From contig JAPEIS010000016.1 of NCBI GenBank assembly GCA_029531795.1, positions 1,054,001 through 1,118,000 of the forward strand: a DNA stretch of 64,000 nt. Reading direction: 5' to 3'. The notes under the pieces were generated by a model. It ran no database searches, was not told where the DNA came from, and worked only from the letters and a program-made list of their open reading frames with translations. The position numbers were made by a program, and so were the translations under genes. Shown here piece by piece: positions 23,143 through 34,888 of the stretch (position 1 is its first letter; every line of letters starts with the position of its first letter). This DNA comes from Sclerotinia nivalis (Eukaryota; Ascomycota; Leotiomycetes; Helotiales; Sclerotiniaceae).

Positions 23143-23639
23143 TCCAACTATGTCAAAGCGATCGTCAGAGTAATGGTATCTGCAAGTATCTATCTGGGTT
23201 TGATAATACTGGATAATCGAAGAACAAGATGTGAGTTAAAAGTATATATGTATATGAGTGTGCTTGTATTATTATACGAAAAGAAAAACAAAAACGATTC
23301 TTATATTTCTTCTATAGAGGCTCAACAAGGCATCAATATCAATGCAAAGAATTTGCGAGAATAAACCATAAGTTGAACAGAAGCGACTTTGTTCGGTTTT
23401 GCTGAGACCCCGCTCCATTGTATCCTCACACCACCTTTGGCCCCACACCACATTTGGGCCGCAATACCTGGGACTAGCCCAAAGTATGTGTTACTCTACT
23501 CAACCCAAATAAAGGTTAAATCTCTTCTAGTATCTTCTGTAGAACAAGGGTGGCGTAGCCAATAAAAGCTTTATTTTCTGCCCCAAATCCAATGCTAGCC
23601 TAATATCAATATATGGATTCAGACTACTATATTCCAATG
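23143..23639. other. Unassigned spacer
   Basis: About 500 bp between the hypothetical gene and a transposase relic. A missing 5' exon of the minus-strand gene could lie in the first part. Nothing else was recognised. Confidence 0.3.
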
Positions 23640-24260
23640 CCTAAATAGGCTTGTAGCGATGAACTTATTTGAGATGAACGATTAAGGATTCAAGTTCTCT
23701 TTTTTGATGCGAATTATACTCGAGAAAAGATTATGCTTCAAACAAGCTATATTTATCAGCAGGTTTGTGATGCTCTATGCTATTAATTAACTTCTCAAAA
23801 GAAGAGAAGTGGCTATAGGCTATTCTTGAATATATTATAGTGAAAAAGGATTATCGAATGGGTTACAGTTTCGAGATATAATCGAGAAATATAATGAATA
23901 GATATCCTTAGTATCTTAAGGTTCAATTGCGCTGAAAAAACAAATCGAAAAGCTTTCAAAAAAGAAGAGTTTATAAAAGCTATTGTAAGAAAAAAGCTAG
24001 CATTTTCTGTTGCCAATATTAGAGATTGATTACAATAAATACAAAAGTATATAAATTAGACAAAGGAACAATGAGATTTAGTATGCTGGATTGATGAAAC
24101 ATGGGTTCAATCAGGAAAGCATTATCGTATATGGATTACTTGACAACCAGGGGAAATCGAGCTATATAATCCTGATTGTATAGCTCTTCGATATCAATGC
24201 AAGATTAGATGGATGTTCTGTGGAGTTGGATCATTAGAACGAGAACCGTTGAAGAACAGC
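23640..24260 (+). pseudogene. Tc1/mariner-type transposase relic
   Basis: Scattered fragments on the plus strand. The clearest is at about 24,087-24,240: CWIDETWVQSGKHYRIW, then ELYNPDCIALRYQ and WMFCG. This is the region around the second catalytic Asp of fungal Tc1-like transposases (D-E-x-W/T-F). Upstream, DERLRIQVLFFDANYTREKI resembles the N-terminal helix-turn-helix. Stops and frame changes are frequent and no inverted ends were found. Confidence 0.6.
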
Positions 24261-24303
24261 AGTCTAGTAATCTAATTGCAACTAATGGCGCCCTTGATAC
24301 TTC

Positions 24304-25998
24304 CTAGCCCTGGAATGCCAGGGCACTCCGGTTGAAAGCATCCGCCATCCCATCATAGACCCTCTGAACAGCCACCTGGTCTGTCTCAGTACCCGTGAAA
24401 ATCTTCCCATCGCGCACAGGGAAGATCAACGCATGCAGTTCCTTGGCCAGACCTCGAAGAGAAGCGAAGTCAGAGGAAAACTCGTCCAGAATTCCTTCAA
24501 AGCCCTCAGGCCTCATGTCTGCGGCCTTATCCCGTCCGACAGCACCGAAGTCCATGGTGCACCATTTCCAGAGCCGTGATGTCTTTGGTATGCCTTTCAG
24601 TATGTCATTCGCCTCGTCGTGCACGCGATCGTTCGCAATAGCGATCCATAGAAATACATAGAACAGGGACTCCAAGTCGTGCCGATACGTATGCCGTTGT
24701 CCGGAGAGGATGCCAATAGCCATGAATCCATCTGATCCAACCATTGGCTCAATAGGACGGACGTTGTCGAGATCTAGCGCGAAGTTAAAGTCGAGCAAGA
24801 CACCCTTAGGGCTGTCTGCGCTGTGCTGCGGGGTGATGATCAAATTCTTGATGGCGATGTTGCGATGGAGAATCCTCGCATTCACGTAGAGAGATTGAAG
24901 GGCCTTGACAAGGTCGCGCAAGACCTCTAAAAGTTCGGGAATCGATGTGAACTATCGGATAGGACGGCCTAGAGGGGTGGTTGCGACGCACGAGAATTTC
25001 CGGTTGACAAACGTTTGAGGAAAATGCAGCCCCCGGCGAAGATCGGCGATGTTCACCAGGTCTTGATAGCCTAGGAGCTGGATAACGCCCCAGGTGTTGC
25101 GCTTATGCGCCTGCTTTAGTAGGCGGAACTCAGTGGGCTCTTCATCCTCTCGCCAGGAAAACTTGATGATAGTGTCTGGTTCGCCGATTGTCGATGTCGA
25201 GGCCACATAGCAGGTTGTTCCGAGCCCGACTATGTAGTCTGCTGTTGCAATCAACTCCGGTCGAAGATGGAACTTGTCACGTTGATGAAATGTGACGTAG
25301 TCGTCCGATTCAGGTGCAAGACGCTTTACAAAAGTGTTAAACCCAGCTTCCTCATCACTCATCAAGGTGTAGCCGGCCAAAGTCCGCACCAGCAGGTCGG
25401 GCCTCTGCGCCAGGTCGAGCCTCTCGCTGCTGTAGGCCCCCGACCGATCAAAAACCCAGAGCTCCAGCGTAGTACCACGGACCAGGAACCCGTGTACAAA
25501 GCATCGAGCCGACTGGACCTTGAACACCTGCTGTGCTCGCTCGCAGAAGCGCAGAATGTCGTCGTCGTCATCAGACATGATGGGGGCGCTGTCATGATGG
25601 AATTCACCAAACACTCGGGTGCTACCTGCAACGGACTGGAGATTGGATGTCTCGAGGTAGATGACGGCCCGAGGTGTGCTACTCGTGTTGCTGAGCGGCT
25701 GGCTGTGGAAGCGGAAGTTGGCTTGGTCGACCGCGAAGAACAGAATCTGGAATTCGGCAAGCCATTCTACCAGCGGGTCGAAGTGAGCAATGCCAGGGAC
25801 ACCGGCAGACAACTTGCTAACGATCTTGGCCGACTTTGTTTCTTGTAATTTGTTCTGGACCGCTACGGACCAGGACTTCCCCTCGAAGTACTTGGCAAAG
25901 AAACCATTGACGTTTCGGAAGACGTTGCCTTTCAACTCGCCTCGGAGAGATTGAAGGGCGGCCTCGGTTGGCGTGCGAGGAGGGGGTACAGAGGACAT
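24304..25998 (-). pseudogene. FunK1-type fungal protein kinase with in-frame stop and altered catalytic residues
   Basis: One frame of 565 codons interrupted by a single TAG at 24952-24954 (codon 349). FunK1 kinases are a fungus-specific, expanded family of uncertain role. The N-terminal half (about 1-240) is the family's variable region, with an SDDDDDILRFCERAQQVF segment. The kinase domain begins near residue 253 with YIVGLGTTCYVAST, the ATP lysine is in DTIIKFSW (Lys279), and Glu290 is the likely helix-C partner. The catalytic loop reads HRNIAIKNLII, where kinases have HRD: the catalytic Asp is Asn (codon 380). The metal-binding motif reads LLDFNFAL, with Asn at 405 where FunK1 members usually have Asp. 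A downstream GQRHTYRHDLESLFYVFLW block is typical of FunK1. Either the gene is dying, or a pseudokinase with a stop is present; an intron over the TAG is possible but no good sites were seen. Confidence 0.8.
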
Positions 25999-27780
25999 GG
26001 CATTCGATATGTGTGCTATCCAGCAGACTTATCAGTGGGAATAGCTAGCGTTGGTAAGCTTTACAGACAACCTCTGAGGAAATTGGTGGGGAAACTTGGT
26101 GCCAATCTCGAATGTAGGGGCATGGAAATAGGCTGAACTTGACAAAAGGAAGGCAAAAACGACTTAGAAAGGCGGTGAGTTTTCATGTGTGGCCTATCGA
26201 TCTTTGTTTACTTTTTAAAGCAGCATGAAAAGCTATTATTCTGACCAATAAAACTCTTGGAAACACTTCTAGAGAAAGAACGGTAACCTCCCGCCGCGAC
26301 TTTTCAGCTGTTGTCTGAGAGTACTATATAAATGTGCCTGAGGATGTACAAGTTGCCCAACTTTGGAATACTTTATCTGTCTCCCCCGCCGCTTGCTCGT
26401 CGTTGAGCATCAATATACACGGTATAAGGTATTTAAAGTATCAATCTCTGATATCGTAGCCCAAAATAAGATAACGGCGACAAAGAAAGGAATAAAAAAA
26501 TAAGGGTAACGAAGAAGAATCTGACATTGTGCTGCTGTCTGAATTGGATCATAAGCCTCTGAGGCTCGAAGTTACCAGGGCAAACAGGGCAAACAGGGCA
26601 AAACATTGTCCAACTTTGCCAATCCCAAGTAAATTGCGTCTCTATTAGAAAGAGGGTGCGCACCAAACAGGCGTTCCAACCATAGTTGTTTCCACCGATG
26701 ATGTCGGGATCGGGGCAAATTGAACGCTACTGTCTCTTCTTGGAATTTTGATGAGTACCACATCTATAATCGAAAAACTGGCTATTGAGCTAAGTTAGTT
26801 CATTGAGGAGAAATCGCGAACATGCTGTTGTGATCTGAGCCCCACTTGCCGTCTAGCCTTATTACCCCGTACCCCGTACCCCGTACCATAGAGAGTGATC
26901 CACAACTGTAATAATCTCCTCTCCGGACCCTTCCGGATTTAGTGTCTTATCAGGATTTCATCATTGATTATTGATCACCGTTCGGGCCTTCCTCAAACGT
27001 AGTACGGCCCATTACGGCCAGCAATCAGTTCGGACGGTAAAGTATATAGTACATGTATGTTTTGGTGTTGCTGCAGGGTTGAACATTAGCCATCAGGCAG
27101 TAATGCGTATTGACAATACATTTCCGGCAATGTTGGCTGAAAAGAACACTGTATCCTGTCGGTTTTATCTGTTTTGGCTGGTGCCAGCAGACGAGCAACT
27201 CATGGGTCTCCGTATCGTGTGAGGCAAGACAGCAAGCTCGGTCACAATCAAGTTGGGTGGATGTAATGATTAGGGCTTTTGAAAACGATTGATGGGGGAA
27301 CAAAGCCCCTTCCTTTTATTCGCAAAAAGAACTAATTTTAATTCCTCCTTTTCCTCTCCTTCTCTTTACATATATTATCTTCTAGAGGCAATCCCTGTGT
27401 TTTGAATGAAACCAATAGTTGTATGAGAGAGATCAGACCTCGAATAGCCCAAAGATATGGTTCTGTTATAGGATCGACTATCGTTTGATGTTGGGAATGG
27501 TGTCATTTGTTAATATTGTGGTGTAATCACGATATTTCAGAATCGAAATCTTTGTATTTGATAATCTGGATCCTTACGATCTTTTTTTGTTTCTTGCGAA
27601 CAATTTCAATATATAGGATTATTATCTTGAGCATTGTAATTTTTGATAGATTCAAGATTAACTATTAAGAAGTGTATAAAAACTATATATATATATATAT
27701 ATATATAAAGCTTTATATATAATGAGAAGAAGAATCTATAGAAGTATATAAAAAGAAAATGGATGATATGAAAGTCCGTG
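25999..27780. other. Unassigned DNA between the kinase gene and LINE remnant
   Basis: Moderate GC at first, falling to AT-rich after 27,500. Includes the kinase promoter, a (CCCCGTA) triplet-like microsatellite at about 26,865-26,887, two GGGCAAACA copies at 26,578-26,597, and a (TA)n run at 27,683-27,708. Open frames are short and unlike known proteins. Confidence 0.35.
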
Positions 27781-27789
27781 TTTGGCGAG

Positions 27790-28160
27790 GGCTATAGTCC
27801 GAGTACCTTTGTGAATTTTAACTTTTATATTGTTTGATAATGATTATAATCCGAGTATCATTATAGGTCCTAACCCTTATAAGTTGCTTCGATTCCAGAT
27901 GTGGTATATAATAGGATATTGAAATTGAGTTTCTGAGTATTGAGCTTTTGAAACGCTGTTTTACGTTGTATAATATATATATAATAAATAAGTAGAAGAT
28001 ATTCTAGAGTTGTTTTAATTCTATATTTGTATTTATCGTTTTTCGATAATCCAAATCTGTAAAGATATTCTTTTATATAGTTATATTCTAGTTTTAGCTG
28101 ATAAAAGGCATTTGCAATAGTTCTTTTAATCTTGATTAATATTTTAAGTTTCAATCTAAG
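27790..28160 (-). pseudogene. Tad-like LINE ORF2 C-terminal tail, interrupted by chromovirus A
   Basis: On the minus strand this reads QLKLEYNYIKEYLYRFGLSK, DKYKYRIKTTLEYLLLIY and a GIEATYKG end. This is the C-terminal zinc-finger-like region of fungal LINE ORF2 (family form: C-x-C ... T-P-E-H-L-L-L-x-C), with Cys to Tyr and His to Tyr changes typical of RIP. The sequence is cut at 28,160 by the chromovirus and appears to resume at 33,960 on the other side, where the minus strand continues in the same sense. Confidence 0.65.
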
Positions 28161-28397
28161 TGTCACGGGGTCAGGGCCGGGCCACTGGACCGGCCCCTTT
28201 AGTAGGCTCCACCTGTCCGATCCAGCACCGAGCGGGGCACGCTCGGTGATCGTACCCTGTAAGAGCGCTAGGGCTCGGAGCCCTAGCACATACAAATGTA
28301 TTTAAAGGAAATGTTCCCTTTGTAGAAACGTAGCTCTTCGAGCTACGTCTTATCAATAAAAGTGATTTTTGTTATCCTGTTTGCTGCCTCTGTGATA
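28161..28397 (+). repeat. 5' LTR of chromovirus A
   Basis: Contains four strong stem-loops: GGGCCGG/CCGGCCC (28174-28196), CACCGAGC/GCTCGGTG (28226-28248), GCTAGGGCT/AGCCCTAGC (28267-28287) and CGTAGCTC/GAGCTACG (28329-28347). Confidence 0.95.
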
Positions 28398-28558
28398 CTA
28401 TGTAGCTCCCTTTTATCTATGCCGACACTTCTACGATGTCGTTTTGTTCGCACCCGTCTAGCTAGTCTGGTTCCCTTGAAGAATTCGCTATCGCTGTAGC
28501 CAGTGATATCGCGATCTGGTATTGTTATTTTACCTTCCTTTACGAATTCAGTATAAGA

Positions 28559-29725
28559 ATGGAAACAGAAGTGATCGATCTACAATCCGTAGTTCAAAAG
28601 CTTATTCTCGATTTGCAAATCGAGAAAACTGTATTTATACGATGGAGAGAGGAGAACGATAGGTTGATTATTCATCTGATTCAACTCCATTCCGTCCTCG
28701 TTACCCCGCCTATTTCAACCCCTACCGATCTGACCGATCCCTCGCTTCTGACTTTTGTTACAATCTTAGCTGTCGCTTCTGTTCTATCGAAACCTCAATT
28801 GAGTGAGAAGGTATCTGATCCTGTACCGTTTGATGGAACGAAAATCGATCTTGATCGATTTGTCGATCAAATATAGAATAAAATGTATATCAATTCCGAT
28901 TGCTTCATTTCCCCGCATTCTCGTTTGATTTACGTAACTGGAAGATTAACTGGATTCGCTGCTGTGCAAATTCGACTGTATAATATCAAGGGACAATTTG
29001 TTAAACTTGCGGATTATGAGGATCTATTGCAAATACTGGAAAGAGCTTATGGAAACCAGAACAAGCGGGCCGAGGCTTGGAAACTCTTGATCAATTTGAG
29101 ACAGAGGAACCAATTGTTCCATGTCTTCTATGTTGAGTTCCAAAGATTAGTATTGGAAGCCGGGATGGTCGACGACAACAGTACTTTGGTTATCCTGTTA
29201 GAACAAGCCTTATCGAGTGAACTGAAGAATCAGATTGTTACCGCTAAGCCCTTTACGGATAGTGCCGATGCATTTACTGTTTTTGTGCAGACATTGGAGA
29301 ATCGCCGTTTGTACCTGATGGGACCGATCGGTTTCGGTTGTAGCCCAATCGTCCCGCCATTCTGTACTACTATTCAAAACCTGAATCCTGTTAACTGTAT
29401 CCCTGTTTTGTTCCCGAATCCTATTGTTCGATTTGTTGTTTCCGCTACGATTATACCTGCTGGAGATCCAATGGATCTCAGTTCCCAAAGATGTACTAAT
29501 AAACGCGAACGAGGGGAATGCTTCCGTTGTGGGTTTGTCGATCACTGTGTGAAAGATTGCCCGTTCCCAGATAATCGTCCTATACAAGCTAGAACTAGCC
29601 TTATTAGTTTTGCCCCACCATCCCCTGTTCCGTCCTCCATCCAGATTCAATTATATGTTATGTCATTATATAGTCTGTCCCCTTCCAGCTCCCCGAGTTC
29701 GGGAAACAGAGTCTGTTTGGTATAA
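28559..29725 (+). pseudogene. Chromovirus A Gag
   Basis: One frame with a single TAG at 28874-28876 that a C-to-T change from CAG would explain. The capsid-like core includes LLQILERAYGNQNKRAEAWK and the region LINLRQRNQLFHVFYVEFQR, typical of chromovirus Gag. The nucleocapsid zinc knuckle CFRCGFVDHCVKDC (C-x2-C-x4-H-x4-C) is intact near 29,520. Gag would package the element's RNA. Confidence 0.85.
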
Positions 29726-29820
29726 ATCGTTGTCAAACGAAAGCCTTGTGTATATTACACTTATCCGTCGTTATAATTTGAGGCTTATCTCTTGTTGAAG
29801 AAACAAGCAATCGAGCAAAC

Positions 29821-32800
29821 CTGATGATATTATTTGTTATTGTTCTACCAACACCTGATCGATCCTGTCCTACTTATGCTATAATGGATAACGGATGCGA
29901 AGGATATGCTTTCGTAGATCGAAGTTGGGTTGAAGCTATTAAGCTTCCAATGTACAAATTATCTGTTCTGTTCGAAGTTATTAAATTCGATAGGAAAATA
30001 CTGTTTGAAAACCGAGTGGATTGTTACATTCTTGCCGATTTGCAAATCAACGATCATTACGAAAAGAGATCAAAAATTTATATTACTGAGTTAGCTTATT
30101 ATCCGATTGTTCTGGGATTAGTGTAACTAAAGAAGTACGATCCCTATATCGAATTCGTATTTAATATATTCCGATTCGATAACGAGTTCTATCGAAAATT
30201 CTGTAATATATTGCTGCAATTATTCTGTGTGAAAGTGTTGCAGGACATCCCGGAGAAAGTCTACCCGGTATATCTGCCTTTCCGTTTGGATGTCTTTCAA
30301 AGTAAAAACATCGTATCTGTATCAATGAGAGTCTGCGCAGTGTACGCTCGCTGCGGTTATAAGATGTTCCAGGTTATTATAAATCTGATTGACGATATCC
30401 TATTTTAGAGAAAAGATCCTATCCCATCTAACCTGCCTGAAGAATTCCGATCCTGGATTGATGTATTCTCCCTGCGAAATGCTGACAAACTGTTTCTGCA
30501 CCGATCGTACAACCACGATATCCGTCTGAAGGAGGGAGCCAAACTATTATTTGGAGTTTTCTATTTTATATTCCGAAATGAGCTTATTGCTTTGAAAGAT
30601 TGATTGTCCGAGAACTTTCAAAAAGAATTCATTCGTCCGAGTTTGTCCGCTTCGGTTTCGTTTGTTCTGTTCGTTAAGAAACCCAATGAAGGGTTACGAT
30701 TTTATATCGATTATCGAACTTTGAATAATCTATCAACGAAAGATCACTATCTGCTATTGTTTACCAAAGAATCCTTGAACAATTTGAAGGGGATAAAATT
30801 CTTTACGAAAATCGATATCATCTTTGTATTCAATAATATAAGAATTAAAGAAGGGCAAGAACATCTAATTGCTTTCTGTACCTGTTTCGATTTGTTTGAG
30901 ATTCTAATCATACCTTTTGGATTGATCGGTGCATCTGCTATATTCCAGTGTTTTATCAACGATACCCTACAAAAATACCTAGATATATTCTGTATTGTTT
31001 ATCTAAATGATATTCTGATCTACAGTAGAACCCGCTTTGAGTATATCGTTTATATTCAAAAAGTCTTGAAAGCTTTAAGGAAGGTTGGTCTGTATGCGAA
31101 TCTGAAGAAATGCGATTTCTTGAAACCTGAAACCAAATTCCTGGGCCTTATTGTAGGCTGGGAAGGTATCCGAATGAATCCCGCAAAGATCAAGATGATC
31201 ATCGAATAGAAGATCCCGGTCTACCTGATAGATATACAAGTATTTATCGGGTTTGGTAATTTCTATCGATGATTTATTCGTGATTTCTTGTCTATTATAC
31301 ACCCGTTGATTAATCTGACCCGAAAGAACGTCCCGTTTGTTTGAAGTCCTATTTATACGAAAGCTTTTTCTGCTTTGAAGATAGCATTTACTGAGACACT
31401 AATTCTAATCACTTTCGATTAGGAAAAAGATATAATCGTAAAAACTGATGTATCCGATTTCGTATTTGCTGAAGTGTTATCCCAATACGACGATATAGGA
31501 ATCCTGAAATTTGTTATGTATTTCTCGAAAAAGCATTCGATCGCCGAATATAATTACAAGATTTACAACAAAGAACTACTAACCATTATTCGATACTTCA
31601 AGGAATAACGCTCAGAACTAAAGGGAACACCATCTCCGATCCAAATGATCATAGATCACAAGAATTTGAAGTATTTTACAACTACCAAATTATTGAACCA
31701 CCATCAAGCCCGTTGATCTGAATTTCTATCTCGATTCAATTTCAAGATTACCTATCGACCAGGTAAACAAGAAGCTAAACCTGATACTCTAACCAGAAGA
31801 TCAGAGGACCTGCCTAAAGAGAGGGATGAACGCCTCCTACATTAGAGCCAAACGATTTTGAAATCAGAAAACCTTGACCTCGCTTTGTTCCCTGCACCCA
31901 TTTCCGTTTCCGCACCTGTTTCGCCTGTACTTATCTCGTCTGATCCGATAAATTCCCCGAAGAAAAGAGTTCGTTTTGCGATCACTACCTGTAGTCAATC
32001 CCACCGATCGCCGAAAGAACCTGATTCAGTTCGCCCAGCCCCCAGATCTATCCTATCCATCCCTAACTCCCCGTCCACTCCTGATACTCTACTTATCCCC
32101 AAAACTCTATCGATCCCTAAACCACTGCCCGCTCCTATTGCTCCGCCTGATCAGTCCCCGATACCCGTTGTAATCCTTAATCTGCTATTCGAACCACCAA
32201 AGGAACTGAAAACTCTATTTGCTGAAACATATATATCCGACCCTATACCTGTATCTATTCTAAAGGCCTTGATAAAGAAAGCACCCAAGCATCCCCGTAT
32301 TACCCTATCCGAATATACCGAGAATAATGACCTGCTGTATTATCGCAGGAAGCTTTTCGTTCCTGACCACGATAACCTGAAAGCTGAACTGTTTCGCCTG
32401 GTCCACGACTCCCCTGCCACAGATCACCCGCACCGTACTCGCACCTTCGAACTCTTGTCCCGAAACTACTATTGGCCTAGATATTATAACTACATCAACT
32501 ATTGGATATGTAATTATCATAACTGCCACCGAGCAACACCGAACTGTAAAAGACAAGAAGGTATCCTCCACCCGTTCCCGATCCCTCAACAAACGTAGAG
32601 AGATATATCAATCGATTTCATAATACACCTCCCGAAAAGTTTTGATTACGATATGATATTCATAATAATCGACCGATTGATTAAGATAAAGCATTTCCTG
32701 CCTTATTACAATACTTGTAATTCCGAAGAAATAGCCCGCTTGTTCCTGAAGCATATCTAAAAGCTGCACGACCTACCGTCGACGATTATATCCGATCGTA

Positions 32801-33703
32801 GCGCTCAATTCATATCTGATTTCTGAAAACACATCTGTAAACGCCTAAATACAGCATCGAAACTATCGACAACCTACCACCCGGAAACCGATAGGCAAAC
32901 TGAGAAAGCAAACACTATACTCGAACAATATCTCCGATCATACATCTCATACCTGCAGAACGATTAGTCCGAGTGGTTGTCGATTGCTGAATTTTCAATC
33001 AATTCCGCCTAATCTGAAAGTTCCCACCTAACCCCGTTCTTTGCGAATTACGACTATCATCCGCGTATAGAGTTTGAACCATCCATCATCACTAACCGCC
33101 CTGGCATCCGGGATGCCGAAGAGTTTGTCAAGAAAATGTCCCTGATCATTGAGCATCTAAAGATCGAATTGACTGCTAACCAAACTCGCTATACAAAAAA
33201 TACCGACACCCACCGTACTCCTACCCACCGTTACAATCCTAGTAATCTGGTTTGGTTGAACGCCAAAAACATCAAAACCCTAAGACCCCAGAAGAAACTA
33301 GATTGGAAGAATCTAAGCCCGTTCCGGATCCTGCGAACTATAGACACATACACTTACGAACTCGAACTACCTGTCTCGATAAGAAATCACCCTGTATTCC
33401 ATATAAACTTACTACACCCTGCTCATAATAATCCTGTCCCTAATCAACACAATCCGCCCCCTCCTCCCATTGAAGTCAAAGGAATCGAACAATTCAAAAT
33501 AAAAGAAGTTCTAAATTCCCGCTAAAAACGCCGCGATCGCAATAACCCCCGCCTGAAATATACTGTCCGATGAATCGGCTACGACAAGCCGACCGAAGAG
33601 CCTGCTGATTACCTGAACAACGTTCGAGAGCTGATCCAGAATTACCATCGAAGGTATCCTGATAAACCTAGCCCTCATAACCGCCTCAACGGAATTCGGC
33701 CTT
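29821..33703 (+). pseudogene. Chromovirus A Pol (protease, RT, RNase H, integrase, chromodomain), many stops
   Basis: One frame throughout, offset -1 from gag, with over ten stops, nearly all TAG or TGA where Gln, Arg or Trp is expected. Order: aspartic protease (AIMDNG, Asp kept but Ser changed to Asn); RT ([11 protein letters not shown], then [10 protein letters not shown], where the second catalytic Asp of the usual Y-x-D-D is Asn); RNase H near 31,430-31,640; integrase with zinc-binding residues at about 32,390-32,550 (H..H and CNYHNC) and SDRSAQFISDF plus [21 protein letters not shown] for the catalytic core; and a C-terminal chromodomain-like segment (RLKYTVR then [13 protein letters not shown] and [10 protein letters not shown], 33,550-33,660). 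The catalytic losses in protease and RT confirm inactivity. Confidence 0.88.
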
Positions 33704-33717
33704 AAGAAGGGGGGTAC

Positions 33718-33954
33718 TGTCACAGAGTCAGGGCCGGGCTACTGGACCAGCCCCTTTAGTAAGCTCCACCTATCCGATCCAACACCGAGCAGAGCACGCT
33801 CGGTGATCGTACCCTGTAAGAGCGCTAGGGCTCGAAGCCCTAGCACACACAAATGTATTTAAAGGAAACGTTCCCTCTGTAGAAACGTAGCTCTTCGAGC
33901 TACGTCTTATCAATAAAAGTGATTTCTGTTATCCTGTCTGCTGCCTCCGTGATA
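33718..33954 (+). repeat. 3' LTR of chromovirus A
   Basis: 237 bp, same length as the 5' LTR. All differences from it are transitions, in both directions, so each LTR was mutated independently after insertion. Confidence 0.95.
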
Positions 33955-34888
33955 CTAAGTTTCCAAGGATATTTCTTTGAGTAGGTAGATAGTGATTGAC
34001 CGGCTTTGATGTAACGATCTAGTACTTTCGAGGCAATTAATATTTCAGATTTATAGATTGATAAATTCTAGATTAAGATTATATTATTGAGTATTTATTT
34101 AGAAATGAAATCGTTATTAAATCAAATAGAATATAGATAAACTAATTGATAATTAAGTTGAATACCAAGCTTCTAAATTATAAAACTATTTTGATTATAT
34201 AGATTCTGATATATAATAAATAGATTGTTTATCCAGTCTATCTATTATATAATAGACAAGAGTTCTATTTATAATCTCAAATCATATACAATACTTGATT
34301 CGTGATAATATTATTATCTAAATAGAATATAATTATATATCTTTTTTTGTTTCAATAAATATTTTAAAGTTTGTATTTTATTGTAGTTTTTCAATAGATG
34401 AATAAGATTACTGATTATATATTTATTGTATAATATTTTGAAAGTGAAAAAGGAGTTTTGTAATTTTTTGATTTTCTTTATATTAAGTTATCTAGATAGA
34501 TTACAAAAAAGATTTAATAAAAGTAATAATATATTATTCAAAGCTTTTTTTGATACTAAATCGTTTTCGTTCAAAAACCTCAAATAATTTACAAAACCTG
34601 ATTATCGTAAGATTGTTAGATTCGGCAACTCAAACAACTATATTTAAATATAAAATGAATTTTGAAATAAATTATATCTTATTGTCTTAGTTCTGTTTTC
34701 AATCAAGCTATTATATTTATACAAATTAATCTTTCCGAATGAAAATAGTATATATTATTTCTTTCCTTTTTATAAATATTATTTTTTGTTACGATTTTCA
34801 AATATAAAAGAAAACTTTCAAACAATAATAATATGAAAGAACGAAACTTTTCAAATTTAAAGATTTGATTCTAGATATTTTATATTTT
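33955..34888. pseudogene. Continuation of interrupted LINE remnant, then AT-rich decay
   Basis: The first about 100 bp, read on the minus strand, continue LINE ORF2-like sequence (SITIYLLKEISLET) toward the insertion point at 33,955. Beyond about 34,100 the DNA is too AT-rich to assign. Confidence 0.4.

Larger units (their letters stand above)
28161..33954 (+). mobile_element. Chromovirus A: complete Ty3/gypsy LTR retrotransposon (5,794 bp)
   Basis: Two 237-bp LTRs (28161..28397 and 33718..33954), both starting TGTCAC and ending GTGATA, flanked by CTAAG on both sides (28156-28160 and 33955-33959). A purine-rich tract (AAGAAGGGGGG) sits just before the 3' LTR. Gag (frame 2) and pol (frame 1) are offset by -1 and otherwise collinear. 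The two LTRs differ at about 16 positions, all transitions. Of all decayed elements here it is the least damaged, but pol has many in-frame stops, so it cannot move by itself. Confidence 0.95.

Noticed and set aside
22723..23364. Plus-strand open frame of 213 codons at 22,723-23,364
   Set aside because: Antisense of the GC-rich hypothetical gene. Its composition (many Arg, Val, His) fits a shadow of a GC-rich coding strand.
25267..25848. Plus-strand open frame of 193 codons over the FunK1 gene
   Set aside because: Shadow of the kinase frame; the minus strand has recognisable kinase motifs.
26865..26887. CRISPR-like or telomere-like repeat (CCCCGTA copies)
   Set aside because: Only three short contiguous units with no spacers; a simple microsatellite.
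26433..27303. Short open frames on both strands between 26,433 and 27,303
   Set aside because: No start context, no recognisable domain and no codon bias. Not supported as genes.
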